Origin: Cytidiella melzeri | Taxonomy: Eukaryota; Basidiomycota; Agaricomycetes; Polyporales; Irpicaceae | Length of the DNA stretch: 64,000 bases | Assembly (NCBI GenBank): GCA_022592445.1 | Contig: JABYQR010000026.1 | Location: 171,347-235,346, forward strand | Direction: 5' to 3' | Part shown: piece by piece, positions 1 to 9,454 of the stretch | Layout: each line of letters starts with the position of its first letter | Numbering within the stretch: the stretch's first letter is position 1 | Translations under genes and position numbers: made by a program | Notes under the pieces: model-generated | The model's database searches: none | What the model saw: only the letters and a program-made list of their open reading frames with translations | What the model was told of the DNA's origin: nothing

Positions 1-1192
1 CGCGTAAGCTCGTCTTCCATGCCAAGAGGCACGCCGGTGAGTTTCCAGATGACTTTCGTAGAGTCCGGGGATTGGTTGAAGGTTGTAGTTAAAGTAGCAA
101 AGTGGTCTTCGGGTGAAACAACTGAGCCCTTCTATCCTGTAGTGCTGACGTACGCTACGTACCGGTAGGCCAAGTGGGACTCGAAAGAGCCCACGTTTGC
201 ACAACTTCCTTGCCTGGTGTCAACGTAACATACTTGCCCTTGACACCCCCACCAAACAACGAGTACTCGGTATCAGGCTTTGCAGCAGACTGCGTATCGG
301 ATGCAACAGTCAGGGCGACTCAGACTTTGTGTTGGAAACTAGGGCGGTACTCACCTGCGCGGGTGCACGCGTCCAGCTGGGTATCTTCTGCTCGTCGGTC
401 ATTAGGGAGAACAAATCGTCAGCAGACGCCATGAAACCAGCATCGACCGTGATAGTTGCGGTGTTCACAGCTTTCGCAGACTTTTTAACAGGTGGCTTTG
501 GCGCAGGAGCGGAAGTCGAGCTTGGCGCCGACGACGTAGCGGCTTGAGCTGCTGAAGTCGGAGCCGGAGTACCGCTGCGACTTGCGTCTGCACTGACAGT
601 GAGGTCCTTTCCATGGTTGTTGATGATAGCAGAGGGGAACTCGGACAGCTTGGCTTCCAATGCCACAGGCAACTTGGACTTTGCGAGAGCATAGACCTTT
701 TCAACCGCTGCGTTGCTATCCGTCGTGAGAGACCATTCCCACTATATTGTGCAGAAATAAGTGAAAGAGAATGTATCCATTGAACGTAACACGCACAACG
801 TAGTCAGAGAGCCCGTCCAGAGTAATCTCATGCGAAACTTCCGGGATAGTCAGACGGCCTGCGACGTCTTCACCGTCCGCAGTTTTGCCAGCCCAGAGTA
901 GCTGAACTTTACAGTCGTAAATCGTGAGCAGCCTAAGAATAAGAGATCGCGCGTCAGAGTGTGCACAAGCGAAGAGGTGGCAAGATATGTACTTGGATTT
1001 GCGCTGGCCGAGCTCGACGTCTCCTTCGACATCCGTGACTTCGGTGATTGACACCTCCTCGCCTGAGTCTCCTTTCACGATGAGAGAGGTCAGTTCGCGT
1101 TCGAACCACTGCTTCGCCCAGGGTGTGACATTCTTGTTTTTCCAATGCCAGTTGGCAGTCGAAGCAGCCATGGGTGTAGGAATCGTGGCCAT
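1..1192 (-). CDS. AHA1: Aha1, activator of Hsp90 ATPase (3' end beyond window)
   Basis: Co-chaperone that binds Hsp90 and stimulates its ATPase in the cytosol. The N-terminal Aha1 domain starts with MATIPTPMAAS and the typical NWHWKNKNVTPWAKQWF segment (1192 to about 800). After an intron (acceptor near 750) comes WSLTTDSNAAVEKVYALAK, then a Ser/Thr/Ala/Pro-rich linker. The C-terminal AHSA1 (START-like) domain begins FMASADDLFSLMTDEQKIP and continues through two more introns (donor at about 354 and another at about 150) with DTEYSLFGGGVKGKYV, VQTWALSSPTWP and STKVIWKLTGVPLGMEDE at the left edge. The last residues lie outside the window. Start chosen at the first Met before the conserved domain. 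Only 141 bp separate the ATG from the Harbinger-like element upstream. Assignment rests on both conserved domains in the right order. Confidence 0.93.
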
Positions 1193-1333
1193 TTCAGCAA
1201 GATGAGGAAACGGTTGAAGTATTGATTACAGCGGGGTGTGCACGACGAACAAGATGAAGCAGCGATGAGTTGCACTAGCCGGACGCGAAAATAACGGGTG
1301 GGATGGGTAAGAAACAAGACGCGCTTTATCAAT

Positions 1334-1379
1334 AGGGGCGTTCAGAGTGGACGATTAAGGTTGATTCTTGGGTCTGATT
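1334..1379 (+). repeat. Left terminal inverted repeat of the Harbinger-like element
   Basis: Begins AGGGGCGTTCAGAGT and ends GGGTCTGATT. Preceded by AAT (1331-1333), the left copy of the putative 3-bp target duplication. Matches the right end with a few substitutions and one small gap. Confidence 0.75.
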
Positions 1380-1650
1380 CTGGTTTGATTCTGCAGCGGT
1401 GGTCTGGGGTCCTACTCCGTGATTATTCGCGCGATTAACGGGAATCATGCTTAATCGCGCTCCCTTGTTGTCCCTCCTCTGGAGGAGGGACGACGAGAAT
1501 CAAGCCTCGATTCTCGCTCTCCTGTACTTACTTGGTACTTACTTATAACAAAATTAGTTACCATGATAACAAAATATGTATACCCCTCTTTTGAAAACAC
1601 CTGTCCGCCGCCCCTCTTTGATCCTCACTCCACCACTCGCCGCTATCACC

Positions 1651-3286
1651 ATGGCCAAAAAGAAGTTGACCCCGAATTTGACCCTGCACGCACCAACCAG
1701 CACGACCGCTGGCGACGAGGCCCTAAACAAAGGAAAGAAAGCCCAGGGAGCTGCCGGAAAAGGCAAGAATGGCATAGAGACACCTAACGTCGAAAAGGGC
1801 ACAGATGCCAAGATTGCTGTTAAGTATGGTCTCCTATGGTTCTCTAGATGTAGACAGGCACAAACTGAGAAATCTGACAGCTGGTCGAAGGATACGATGC
1901 TCACTGACAAGCTTATCAGCAGCATTCTCGACAACACTGAGATCAAGTCCTGCTTATACTCTTCTGTGGGTGGGAATGTTTCTACCAGCCGTGGAGGTGG
2001 CAAGACAAAGTCCGAGCACCACTGGCAGCTAGCCATCCTTGTCTTTGGAGACCACCCTGACTACGAAAAGCTCATAACGAGCGCGAAGGCGGATCCGAAA
2101 CAGAGGTCGGCTTGGGCTACTAAAGTGAAGAACCGGCTGTCTTCGTGAGTGGTAGACTGTACCTTGGCTTCTGCTTCTTTTTGAACACTGATGTTTCGTG
2201 CAGGCTTGAGTCAACCTATGCTATGCACATGGAGTCAATGGGCGAGACGGGCGCAGGGATCAATCGTGAGGACGAGATAGACATGACCATGGATAACGAA
2301 TTTGTGAACAAGTGGGGTACGTGACATGATAGTGCTGAGCTCCATCTACATGCTAACATTCAGATTTCTACGGTCTACGTGCATGCAGAGAAAATAAAGC
2401 AGGAATTCCCGTGGCTCTGGGATATGAAAGAACTTGTCAAGGAGCGGCCTAACCGAGTGCGCAAGGGTCTCGGAAATGGTGAAACCGAAATCGACCTCAA
2501 CGTCATCATGCCTGGTGCGGAACACGATGGACGCGAAGAGAGTACCGGCAATATCACCAGCCAAAGCGCGAGTTGCTATGACTTTGAGATGAGTTCGTCC
2601 GATGAGGAGGAAGAGGAGCAGCATGGCGCAAGCTCGGTGGTGCCATTGAAACGTCGTACCGAGGATGCACCTGATGACAGTGATGCGGAAAAAGGTATGT
2701 AATCATTCCGACCCAGAATTGACCTTGCTACATGTACTCACATTCTCTAGCTACCAAACCGCAGGTCAAGTCCACGAAAAGGACTCCGGCTCGCCCCAGC
2801 ACCTCGGTGGCAACTCCTGCTAAATCTTCTCCTACCGCAGCAAAGAGGTTCAAGGGAGTCGATGCACTCAACGAGCTTGGTGTGGCGGCAGAGGTTACGG
2901 CGCAGAGGCAACTGGAGGTCAAGAAAGCAAAGATCGAGGCTGACAAAGACTTACAGAAGGCTAAGCTCAAGGCTAAGTTAGCGGCGGTGGAAGCACGAGA
3001 GAGGCGAAGGACCCTGGCGATGCAGCATGAACACGAGATGCAGATGATGAAGATGAGGTTGAAGTACGAGCGCGAGCAGAAGTCTGGCCATGGACCTCCG
3101 ATGTTTGCCAGTGCACCCGACCAGCTGCAATTCAACGCTTCCGGCCCTTCTTCCTTCAGTGTGGATGCAGGTCCAACGGACCACTTTTCTCGCTCTGACT
3201 CCGAGTTCTCTCGTGAAGGATCCAAGTTCCCTGACGGAGTTTCCCACATGTACAACACAAACGGTGCTCACGATAGTGGCTTCTAG
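1651..3286 (+). CDS. Myb/SANT-like DNA-binding protein, Harbinger-associated
   Basis: Probable DNA-binding partner of the transposase at 6020-8000. Known: PIF/Harbinger elements usually encode a Myb/SANT-like protein besides the DDE enzyme. Start ATG 1651 (MAKKKLTPNLTL). Introns are inferred at 1824-1880 (giving AVNWSKDTMLTDKL), near 2147-2202, near 2314-2390 (giving NKWEKIKQEFPWLWDMKEL) and near 2696-2750. The N-terminal half has the trihelix-like pattern WSKDTMLTDKLI, SEHHWQLAILVFGDHPDYEKL and WATKVKNRL. An acidic serine tract follows (SSSDEEEEEQ). The C-terminal part contains a charged helix from about 2910 to 3080 (AKIEADKDLQKAKLKAKLAA) that looks like a coiled coil. No frame break was seen. 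The family is abundant in agaricomycetes; the DNA-binding role is inferred from the fold pattern and context. Confidence 0.7.
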
Positions 3287-3425
3287 CTGAGGTATACATA
3301 CTTGTATTTATTGCTCTCAACTGTCTCTCTGGCAGACAGTGCTCAATCGCATGTTTTCTCTTACCGAACCACTACCGCCGCACAACAGTCAATGCGAGCG
3401 CCTCTCTGTCTTTCTCTCTACCTTC

Positions 3426-3800
3426 ACAGTGCTCGCAGACACAAGGTACGTATATTTGTGCCTTTCTCTCTCCTCTCTCTCCTATCCTTTTGCAGATCCA
3501 AGGATGACAGGAGCAACGCGACATCTTGGAGGCCGAGAGGACTGCACGTTGACGGCGTGAGCAACGAGGTCGGCGACACAGAGTACCACAAGGTTGGCAT
3601 GAACGACGAGGACGGCAACGCAGTGGACTGTAGATGGATGCCCAAACAATGAGGACGGCGAGGACAACGAGGATGGCGAGAACAACGAGGGCGTCGAGAC
3701 CAACTGATGGTGCGTATACTTGTGCCTCTCTCTCTCCTCTTGCTCCTCTCCTTTTGCAGATCCAAGGATGGCGAGAGCAACGCGACATATCAGAGATCAG
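3426..3800 (+). repeat. Diverged direct duplication of an intron-exon-like segment
   Basis: Two copies of a roughly 85-bp block, about 3440-3525 and 3705-3790. Each has a donor-like GTRCGTAT, a CT-rich stretch, an acceptor-like TTTTGCAG and then ATCCAAGGATG. Between them lies a coding-like piece (DEDGNAVDCRWMPKQ at about 3605-3650) that resembles DEDGDTVDCRWTAKQ at the end of the glycosyltransferase fragment near 5930-5970. This is part of the patchwork inside the Harbinger-like element, not an intact gene. Confidence 0.55.
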
Positions 3801-3898
3801 GAAAGCCAGTGCCACAGGGATTGCAGGTGAGTTTCTCTCAGATACCTCTACTGTGCAGGGGTGCAGTGTGACCACCCACGCACGAATTGAGCATGCTC

Positions 3899-4515
3899 AA
3901 CACCTTCAACGAGGCCGCGCTGTTGACCGCACCGCCCCATTCTCCCTCTATGCAAGTATGCGCATACAACACCTACACTCACACTCAACATACTCGGGGT
4001 CACGAGCAGCGCCGCCGTCAAGACCGTCACCGTACGACATCCCACCCGCTTCAGGCCTCATCCGCAACGGCGACGAAGGTTACACACACCTTCAACAAGG
4101 CCGCGCTGTTGACCTCACCGCCCCATTCTCCCTCTATGGTCACGAGCAGCGTCGCCGTCGAGACCGTCACCGTACGACATCCCACCCGCTCCAGGCCTCA
4201 TCCGCGACGGCGACGAAGGTTACACACACCTCCAACGAGGCCGCGCTGTTGACCCCACCGCCCCATTCTCCCTCTATGGTCACGAGCAGCGTCGCCGTCG
4301 AGACCGTCACCGTACGACATCCCATCCGCTCCAGGCCTCATCCGCGACGGCGACGAAGGTTACACATACCTTCAACGAGGCCGCGCTGTTGACCCCACCG
4401 CCCCATTCTCCCTCTATGGTCCCGCGCTGTTGACCCCACCGCCCCATTCTCCCTCTATGGTCACGAGCAGCGTCGCCGTCGAGACCGTCACCGTACGACA
4501 TCCCACCCGCTCCAG
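3899..4515 (+). repeat. Minisatellite, 140-bp units
   Basis: The motif CACGAGCAGC starts at 4001, 4141, 4281 and 4462. The first two spacings are exactly 140 bp; the last is 181 bp because a 41-bp piece (CCCGCGCTGTTGACC and following) is duplicated again. A partial unit precedes the array at about 3899-3953. Units differ by a few substitutions and stay open in one frame, which explains the long spurious reading frames here. Located inside the Harbinger-like element. Confidence 0.85.
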
Positions 4516-4890
4516 AGGTTGAGTCAGAAATTGGTGTGAGGTCACGGCCGCATTGACGCCTAGGAATGCCAACTACACGGATAGGACCTCCTGCTTCCGC
4601 TACAGCTCCGCCTGCAGAGGCGGAAGACGACCAGGCTAAGTGGGCGAAGCAGGAACAACAGGTGAATGTGATGTTCGCGCACGAGAACAAGAACACTGAG
4701 GTGATCACTCCAGATGATGATTCGTCAACAAGACGAGACGATTGACACCATTGCGGGCACGCTCAGTACTATAGCGGAACAAGCGGGACTGATGGGTTGA
4801 GAGATTGTAGAACACACTGAGTATGCTCCTATTTCATCGTACGTCTGTCTCTCATCCCCAGCTCGTATCTCGCACTCACACGTCCTTCAG
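4516..4890. other. Non-coding stretch within the Harbinger-like element
   Basis: No gene recognised. Its end resembles a genuine intron (donor GTACGT near 4839, acceptor CCTTCAG ending at 4890) leading into the glycosyltransferase fragment, so the fragment seems to keep its original intron. Confidence 0.4.
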
Positions 4891-5076
4891 AGGGACGAAC
4901 GGGTTCTCGTCGTCTGGGCCTACAACCTCGACAACATCATCCCCACCTGCCGCGACTTTGAAGACAAACTCATCAAGCTTGTCTGGGCCCAGCGTGCCGC
5001 CCTCTCCTCATTCACCACCGCCTCCCTCCCATACACCGCCTCGGCTGTCCCCTCCAACGTCAACATTGTTTACCCA
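4891..5076 (+). pseudogene. Fragment resembling the N-terminal part of a fungal GT2 glycosyltransferase
   Basis: Open stretch starting right after an acceptor-like CCTTCAG. It reads RDERVLVVWAYNLDNIIPTC followed by RDFEDKLIKLVWAQRA. This resembles the cytosolic N-terminal segment of the large membrane GT2 proteins whose catalytic part is found at 5378-5920; the family assignment of this piece is tentative. It is cut off at an acceptor-like TTTACCCAG, where a different gene fragment begins. No start codon, no membrane segments and no link in frame to downstream pieces. Confidence 0.4.
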
Positions 5077-5077
5077 G

Positions 5078-5330
5078 GTTGTCGAGGATGCCGCTGCAGA
5101 GTATCTGGCATACTTCGCTGACAAGACCATTGGAATGATACGCGCTCCTGATGAGTTCGCGTATCCAGCACCGTTTAACTTGATTGAATTGGTTCTTGTC
5201 GCACCCTTCGAGTGAGTTCCCTAATCCTGTCATCTCCACGTCGTGCTGAAGGCTTCAAACCCAGATACGTCTTGAGCAAAAAGCTTACGCGAAGGTTCTT
5301 TTCATCCAATCTCTTCACCACGACCTCCGC
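5078..5330 (+). pseudogene. Fragment of a TRP/Yvc1-like ion channel gene
   Basis: Reads VVEDAAAEYLAYFADKTIGM then IRAPDEFAYPAPFNLIELVL up to VAPFE, a pattern I associate with the C-terminal cytosolic part of fungal Yvc1-like TRP cation channels. An intron with good signals follows (GTGAGT at 5212, acceptor CCCAG at 5264), then YVLSKK. The frame breaks there: a change of one A in the run of five would restore an AYAKV continuation expected in the family. Only about 65 codons remain, lying between two glycosyltransferase pieces. Assignment from memory of the family pattern. Confidence 0.4.
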
Positions 5331-5377
5331 TGATTTCTACAATCCGACTAGCTCAATCGCATCATAATGCCAGTGAT

Positions 5378-5960
5378 TTTACAACAACATCGGCTGGGTC
5401 GCACGCCCCGCACACTCTAGCGCTCCAGACGGGTTCAAACGTGCAGGACGGTTCAAAAAGGCCTCAAACATGAACTACGGGCTTGCGTTGTCCCTCAAGC
5501 TGGAGAAACACATGGCAGCCATGGTTGCCGAGGCGACTGCCAACGGTGAAAATCTCGACGAGGACGACGACGTCGAAGAGCGCGCGCTACAGTTGGCTAT
5601 CGAGGAGACGTTCGAGGAGAGTGGAAGGAAGTACAGGCCGTGGGCGTCCAACGCCAAGTCCATCCGTGTCGGCGAGCTCATCTTGATCGTCGACTCGGAC
5701 ACGGTCGTTCCCGAGGACTGCTTACGTGACGCGGCGAGGGAGATGTACGAATTCCCCGAGGTCGGAATCATCCAGCACGAGTCGGACGTCATGCAGGTAG
5801 CGACTCATTACTTTGAAAACGGCATTGCACACTTTACGAGGAGATTCAACAAGAGTATCTCCCTCGGGTGCTCGAACGGAGAGGTTGCGCCGTTCGTCGG
5901 CCACAACGCGTTCTTGGTTGACGTGGAGGACGAGGACGGTGACACAGTGGACTGCAGATG
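5378..5960 (+). pseudogene. GT2 glycosyltransferase catalytic-domain fragment
   Basis: Continuous frame reading FYNNIGWVARPAHSSAPDGF, KRAGRFKKASNMNYGLALSL, ELILIVDSDTVVPEDCLRDA, GIIQHESDVMQVATHYFENG and GEVAPFVGHNAFL. This is the GT-A core of a fungal family 2 glycosyltransferase with the DSD-type metal-binding motif. The domain stops in mid-core and runs into VDVEDEDGDTVDCRWTAKQ, which does not belong to the family and resembles a segment at 3605-3650. No start, no membrane helices and no rest of the enzyme. I read it as a host gene piece carried inside the Harbinger-like element, next to the 3' end of the transposase gene. Confidence 0.65.
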
Positions 5961-6019
5961 GACGGCAAAACAAGTACTACATTTCATTCAAGTGCACTGG
6001 CATGTTTACACATCTGAGT

Positions 6020-8000
6020 CTATATATCAAACTGTGTGCGACGCCGTTCCCGCCTTCTTTCCTTTGCCTGATACAGAGCTTCTTTGAGCTGTTGTCGACG
6101 AGCTTTTGCTCCAGCAATACGAGCTGTACCACGGTAAGATGTTGCAGCTGGTCTACAAACAGGTTGTGTACCAGCCTCGTCAGACTCCGAGGACTCGTTC
6201 TGATCATCTAGCCCATCCACAATGAACTCGTCATTATTAGGTCCGACTTCATCAACCATGTCTCCGTGCTCCTCTGCCTCGCACTGAACAGCAAATGCAT
6301 GAAGATTGATGCATGCTGCTATCCAGTATGTAGCAAATTTGTGAGAGGCTTCGTCTCGGATCAAAACTCGCAATCCTTTCAGTGACTGGAACCGGCCCTT
6401 TAGAAATCCGATAGCATGCTCAGAACGGATGCGAACCATAGAGACATGGTTGTTGAACTGGCGGTTTTCGGGAAGATCACGTTCTGGACGTTTGAATGGT
6501 GATATGAGCCACGTTTCAAGCTAGTAGCAAGTACATGTAGTTAGCTCTGCTCTATACTCTTAGCCAAGGAAAGATCATACTGGGTATGCAGAATCAGCCC
6601 ATATCCATTCATCTGGCTCAAGCAGTTCAGAGTGCTCTTGAGCCATCCTTGTTTTTTCAAAAGCTGTTGAGTCGTGTGTACTGCCAGTAAAACCGTAGCT
6701 GTAGTCGATGATGCAAAGGTTAGGAAGTGAGATAATCTAAACCAGGGAGTTTAGCTATGTTCAGTATTGCTGACAGGATATGTACCTGTATATTCATCGA
6801 GTAGTTACACTTGCGATCAAAGTAACTCTCCCCATACCAGAAGGGTCTATCAAACAGCGGAACAAGTGTCCCATCAACCAGACACCAGCCATTGCGCCAA
6901 GCTTTGCATGCTCGCTTGCCCACCCATGCCTTTGCTTCAGCCTTTTCTTCATCAGTTGGCATCCGAACTGCCTTGTCCCGGAATCTCTTCCGCAGGACAG
7001 CGACCATCACCCGCTTGGTGCAGAGAAGAACGGTTCCAGTAGCAACACCAGCCCATGCTGCTACTTGTGTCACATTACTACCGTTTCCAAAGTGACCAAA
7101 GCGATACAGCGCAATGCCAAGCTGGTGCTCTACAGCAAGCTGCGCATTCTGCGAGTCGTTGCAGAAAACAGAGTCATTGATGATCTCATCTAGGATCTTG
7201 TCAAATGTGAGCGGTGTAACACGAAGGTGCTTTCGGAACTCATCTGGCCGTTCATGCTTCAGTATGGATAGCACGTATGGCAGAGTGGCTGGACCTCTTG
7301 GCTTGGATGTTCGCGACTGAGTGTAACGCTTGGCGTAGAGGGCTTCAATCATGGAATGGACATGCTGGCCAAGTGTTGGTAGGAACTGTGCATCAGAGTC
7401 TTCTGAGGCCACTGAGACCATATCACTAGATGTATCCCCCAAAGATTCTACATCTCCTTCAACTCCGTCAGATACAGTGTACAAGGAAAAAGGCAATGAT
7501 TCAGATGACTGGGTAGAGCTCAACGAGGAAGGATAGTTCTTCTGAGAAACAGGAACTCCATCTGAGTCAGAGGAAAGGCCCACATTGTTGGTGCATAAAG
7601 TGGTGGGTGAGAGCTCAGCAGAGGGCAATGAAGAGTTGGTGGAAACGGCTTGCTGTCTTCTCTTTTGCAGCCTCTGAGTCCTCCAGTTAAGGCCAAGAAT
7701 TTTCGACCAGTCACTACTGTCACTGCTGCTATCAGAGTCATAGCTGTGTTCAACTTCTGATGCACTCTCATAATCTGAAGATGGAGGTGGAGAGCTGGAG
7801 GGACTGGATGAGACTGCAGAGAACTCTGAGAATGATGATAGTGAAGGTGATGTCTGCATCTGAAGCCGCTTGCGAGGAGGTGAAGAGTCTCTGTGTATAG
7901 TGCGCTGCCTTCTGAGTCTCTCTGCACGGAAGCGACGGGCACGGAGGTAGGCGGCAGCAGTGGCCTGAGCGTGCCTTTGTCTAAATGTGCGGCGAGGCAT
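6020..8000 (-). CDS. PIF/Harbinger DDE transposase
   Basis: Cut-and-paste transposase of the DDE_4 (Harbinger) type. Start ATG at 8000 (MPRRTFRQRHAQATAAAYLR). The N-terminal region is basic and Ser-rich and likely disordered. Then comes a helix-turn-helix-like stretch (ALYRFGHFGNGSNVTQVAAW). The catalytic core spans three exons: WCLVDGTLVPL (first Asp), YGFTGSTHDSTAFEKTR (second Asp), EWIWADSAYP, and after a second intron LETWLISPFKRPERDLP followed by VSMVRIRSEHAIGFLKGRF, which carries the third acidic residue. The C-terminal tail is charged and ends at 6020. Introns are inferred at about 6715-6780 and 6515-6585. No internal stop or frameshift seen, so it may be functional. Confidence 0.85.
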
Positions 8001-9091
8001 ACTGAGTACTATGAGAGGAGCTTTAGTCAGGACATATAGAGCAGCCCAGAAACAGAGATGCTTACTACTGATGACAAGTCAAGAGGACACAGTAACTCAG
8101 GCAGGAGTGCATTCACTGTTGAAAACCCACTGCAGACTGTAGGGACCTGGCACACATGAGCCTAAGTTAATGCAAGTGCAAAGGAAAGTGTGATCATAGT
8201 ATAGAATGTACCTAGTGCACACAAAGACAAATCCTAGGTACAGAATATGTGAGCATAGCGCATAGAGCATAACATAGAAGCAATGGGGGGAATACTCACT
8301 CCAGGGATACTCACACCAGGTTGAAAGAAGAGCAAAGTTGATGTGAAGGCTTATATACTACTAAAGGATAGCAACAAGGCTGTGTCAGCATGATGAAACA
8401 AAAGATGTGACCATAAGACAAAACATGGAAATTTTCAGGATAGGGACAAAGTCTATGAGGCAGTGCCACAAAAGTAATCACAGCTGGGAAGAATGATGCT
8501 GGACACTTACACATGGAGAATGAAACTGTGCAAATGGAAACACGTGATCAAGCCAGCTATCCTGAGTGATAGATGCCTAAGTGCTAGCCACAGCATAAGT
8601 ACAATTCAATGACCTCAAACAAGGTAGCACACATAGAACCAATGTAGTCACATCTGAGTATATGTATTCTTTTGTGTTGTAAAGGGGTTGAAACCATGGC
8701 TGTTGTGTTATAAGCAATTATACTACTTAAATGGGCACCTAAGTGCTGCCCACAGTACAAGTACAATTCAATGACCTCAACCAAGGTAGCATACATAAGA
8801 ACTCTGTAGATACATCTGGTCATATGTGTTCTTTTGTGCTACAAAGAGGTCTGCTTACAAAAATCATTCTGCCAGTGAGCTATAGGAGATATGCTGCTTG
8901 AGGCAGCTTGGCACTCAAGCACTTGGCAAGTTCTGACAGGTAATAGAGGGAATTACTTATGTTGTGTTGAAGTGAATTACTTATGTTGTGTGGAGAATCA
9001 GGCAGAATCAGCACTGTGTGATGGGGTGTTCAGAGTGCACTCTGATTAATAGTCTGATTAAGAAAATTGATGGCAAGAAAAATCACCACTT
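8001..9091. other. Non-coding right part of the Harbinger-like element
   Basis: About 1.1 kb upstream of the transposase start without a recognisable gene. AT-rich, with a duplicated segment (8576-8840). Several copies of CTGATTA near 9050 resemble the inner end of the inverted repeats. It probably holds the transposase promoter and subterminal sequences. Confidence 0.5.
8576..8860. repeat. 162-bp direct duplication
   Basis: CCTAAGTGCT begins at 8576 and again at 8738. Both copies continue with a near-identical AAGTACAATTCAATGACCTC block, then a TAGCAYACATA block and a TTCTTTTGTG block, with scattered substitutions. Confidence 0.7.
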
Positions 9092-9137
9092 AATCAGACC
9101 CGGAATCACTGGTAATCAACCTACTCTGAACTCCCCT
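9092..9137 (-). repeat. Right terminal inverted repeat of the Harbinger-like element
   Basis: On the minus strand it begins AGGGGAGTTCAGAGT and ends GGGTCTGATT, mirroring 1334-1379. Followed by AAT (9138-9140), the right copy of the putative target duplication. Confidence 0.75.
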
Positions 9138-9140
9138 AAT

Positions 9141-9454
9141 GAGCGGCATGCGATTTGCTCCTCTAGAAGCTTCGATCAGCTTCGCCCTCACATCTTCAAC
9201 AACCTCACGTCGAAGATCTTAAGAGACCGCAAGGCCATGAATTTCGGTATTAGATGAAAGAGTGTAAGGCCAAAAATCATAAGGTGGTAAATATCAGTTC
9301 GTCGAATAGAACAACAACGGGGTCCAATGAACAGAGCATCCAGAAACGTAAAGGAGCGGAAGGGACTCAAGATCCAAGGACAATAGCTAGGGGTATCGGA
9401 TACTAGCATGGAAAGCCAAGTAGAGGATCACACGAAGGAGTGATCCATAACACC
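9141..9454. other. 3' flank of CDC10
   Basis: About 310 bp between the transposon end and the CDC10 stop codon. No gene seen; presumably the CDC10 3' untranslated region and terminator. Confidence 0.4.

Larger units (their letters stand above)
1334..9137. mobile_element. PIF/Harbinger-like DNA transposon, about 7.8 kb
   Basis: Seen: imperfect 46-bp terminal inverted repeats (1334-1379 and 9092-9137) sharing AGGGGNGTTCAGAGT at the tips and GGGTCTGATT at the inner end. Each end is flanked by the trinucleotide AAT (1331-1333 and 9138-9140). Inside are a Myb/SANT-like gene on plus (1651-3286) and a DDE transposase gene on minus (6020-8000), the two-gene set known for PIF/Harbinger elements. Between them lie gene fragments and a minisatellite that are not part of a standard Harbinger element. 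Known: Harbinger elements make 3-bp duplications, usually TWA, so AAT is slightly atypical. Inference: this is one transposon enlarged by captured DNA. A nested insertion inside an older Harbinger copy is possible. Confidence 0.75.

Noticed and set aside
3634..4392. 252-codon open frame on plus
   Set aside because: Produced by the in-frame 140-bp minisatellite; the peptide is just the translated repeat.
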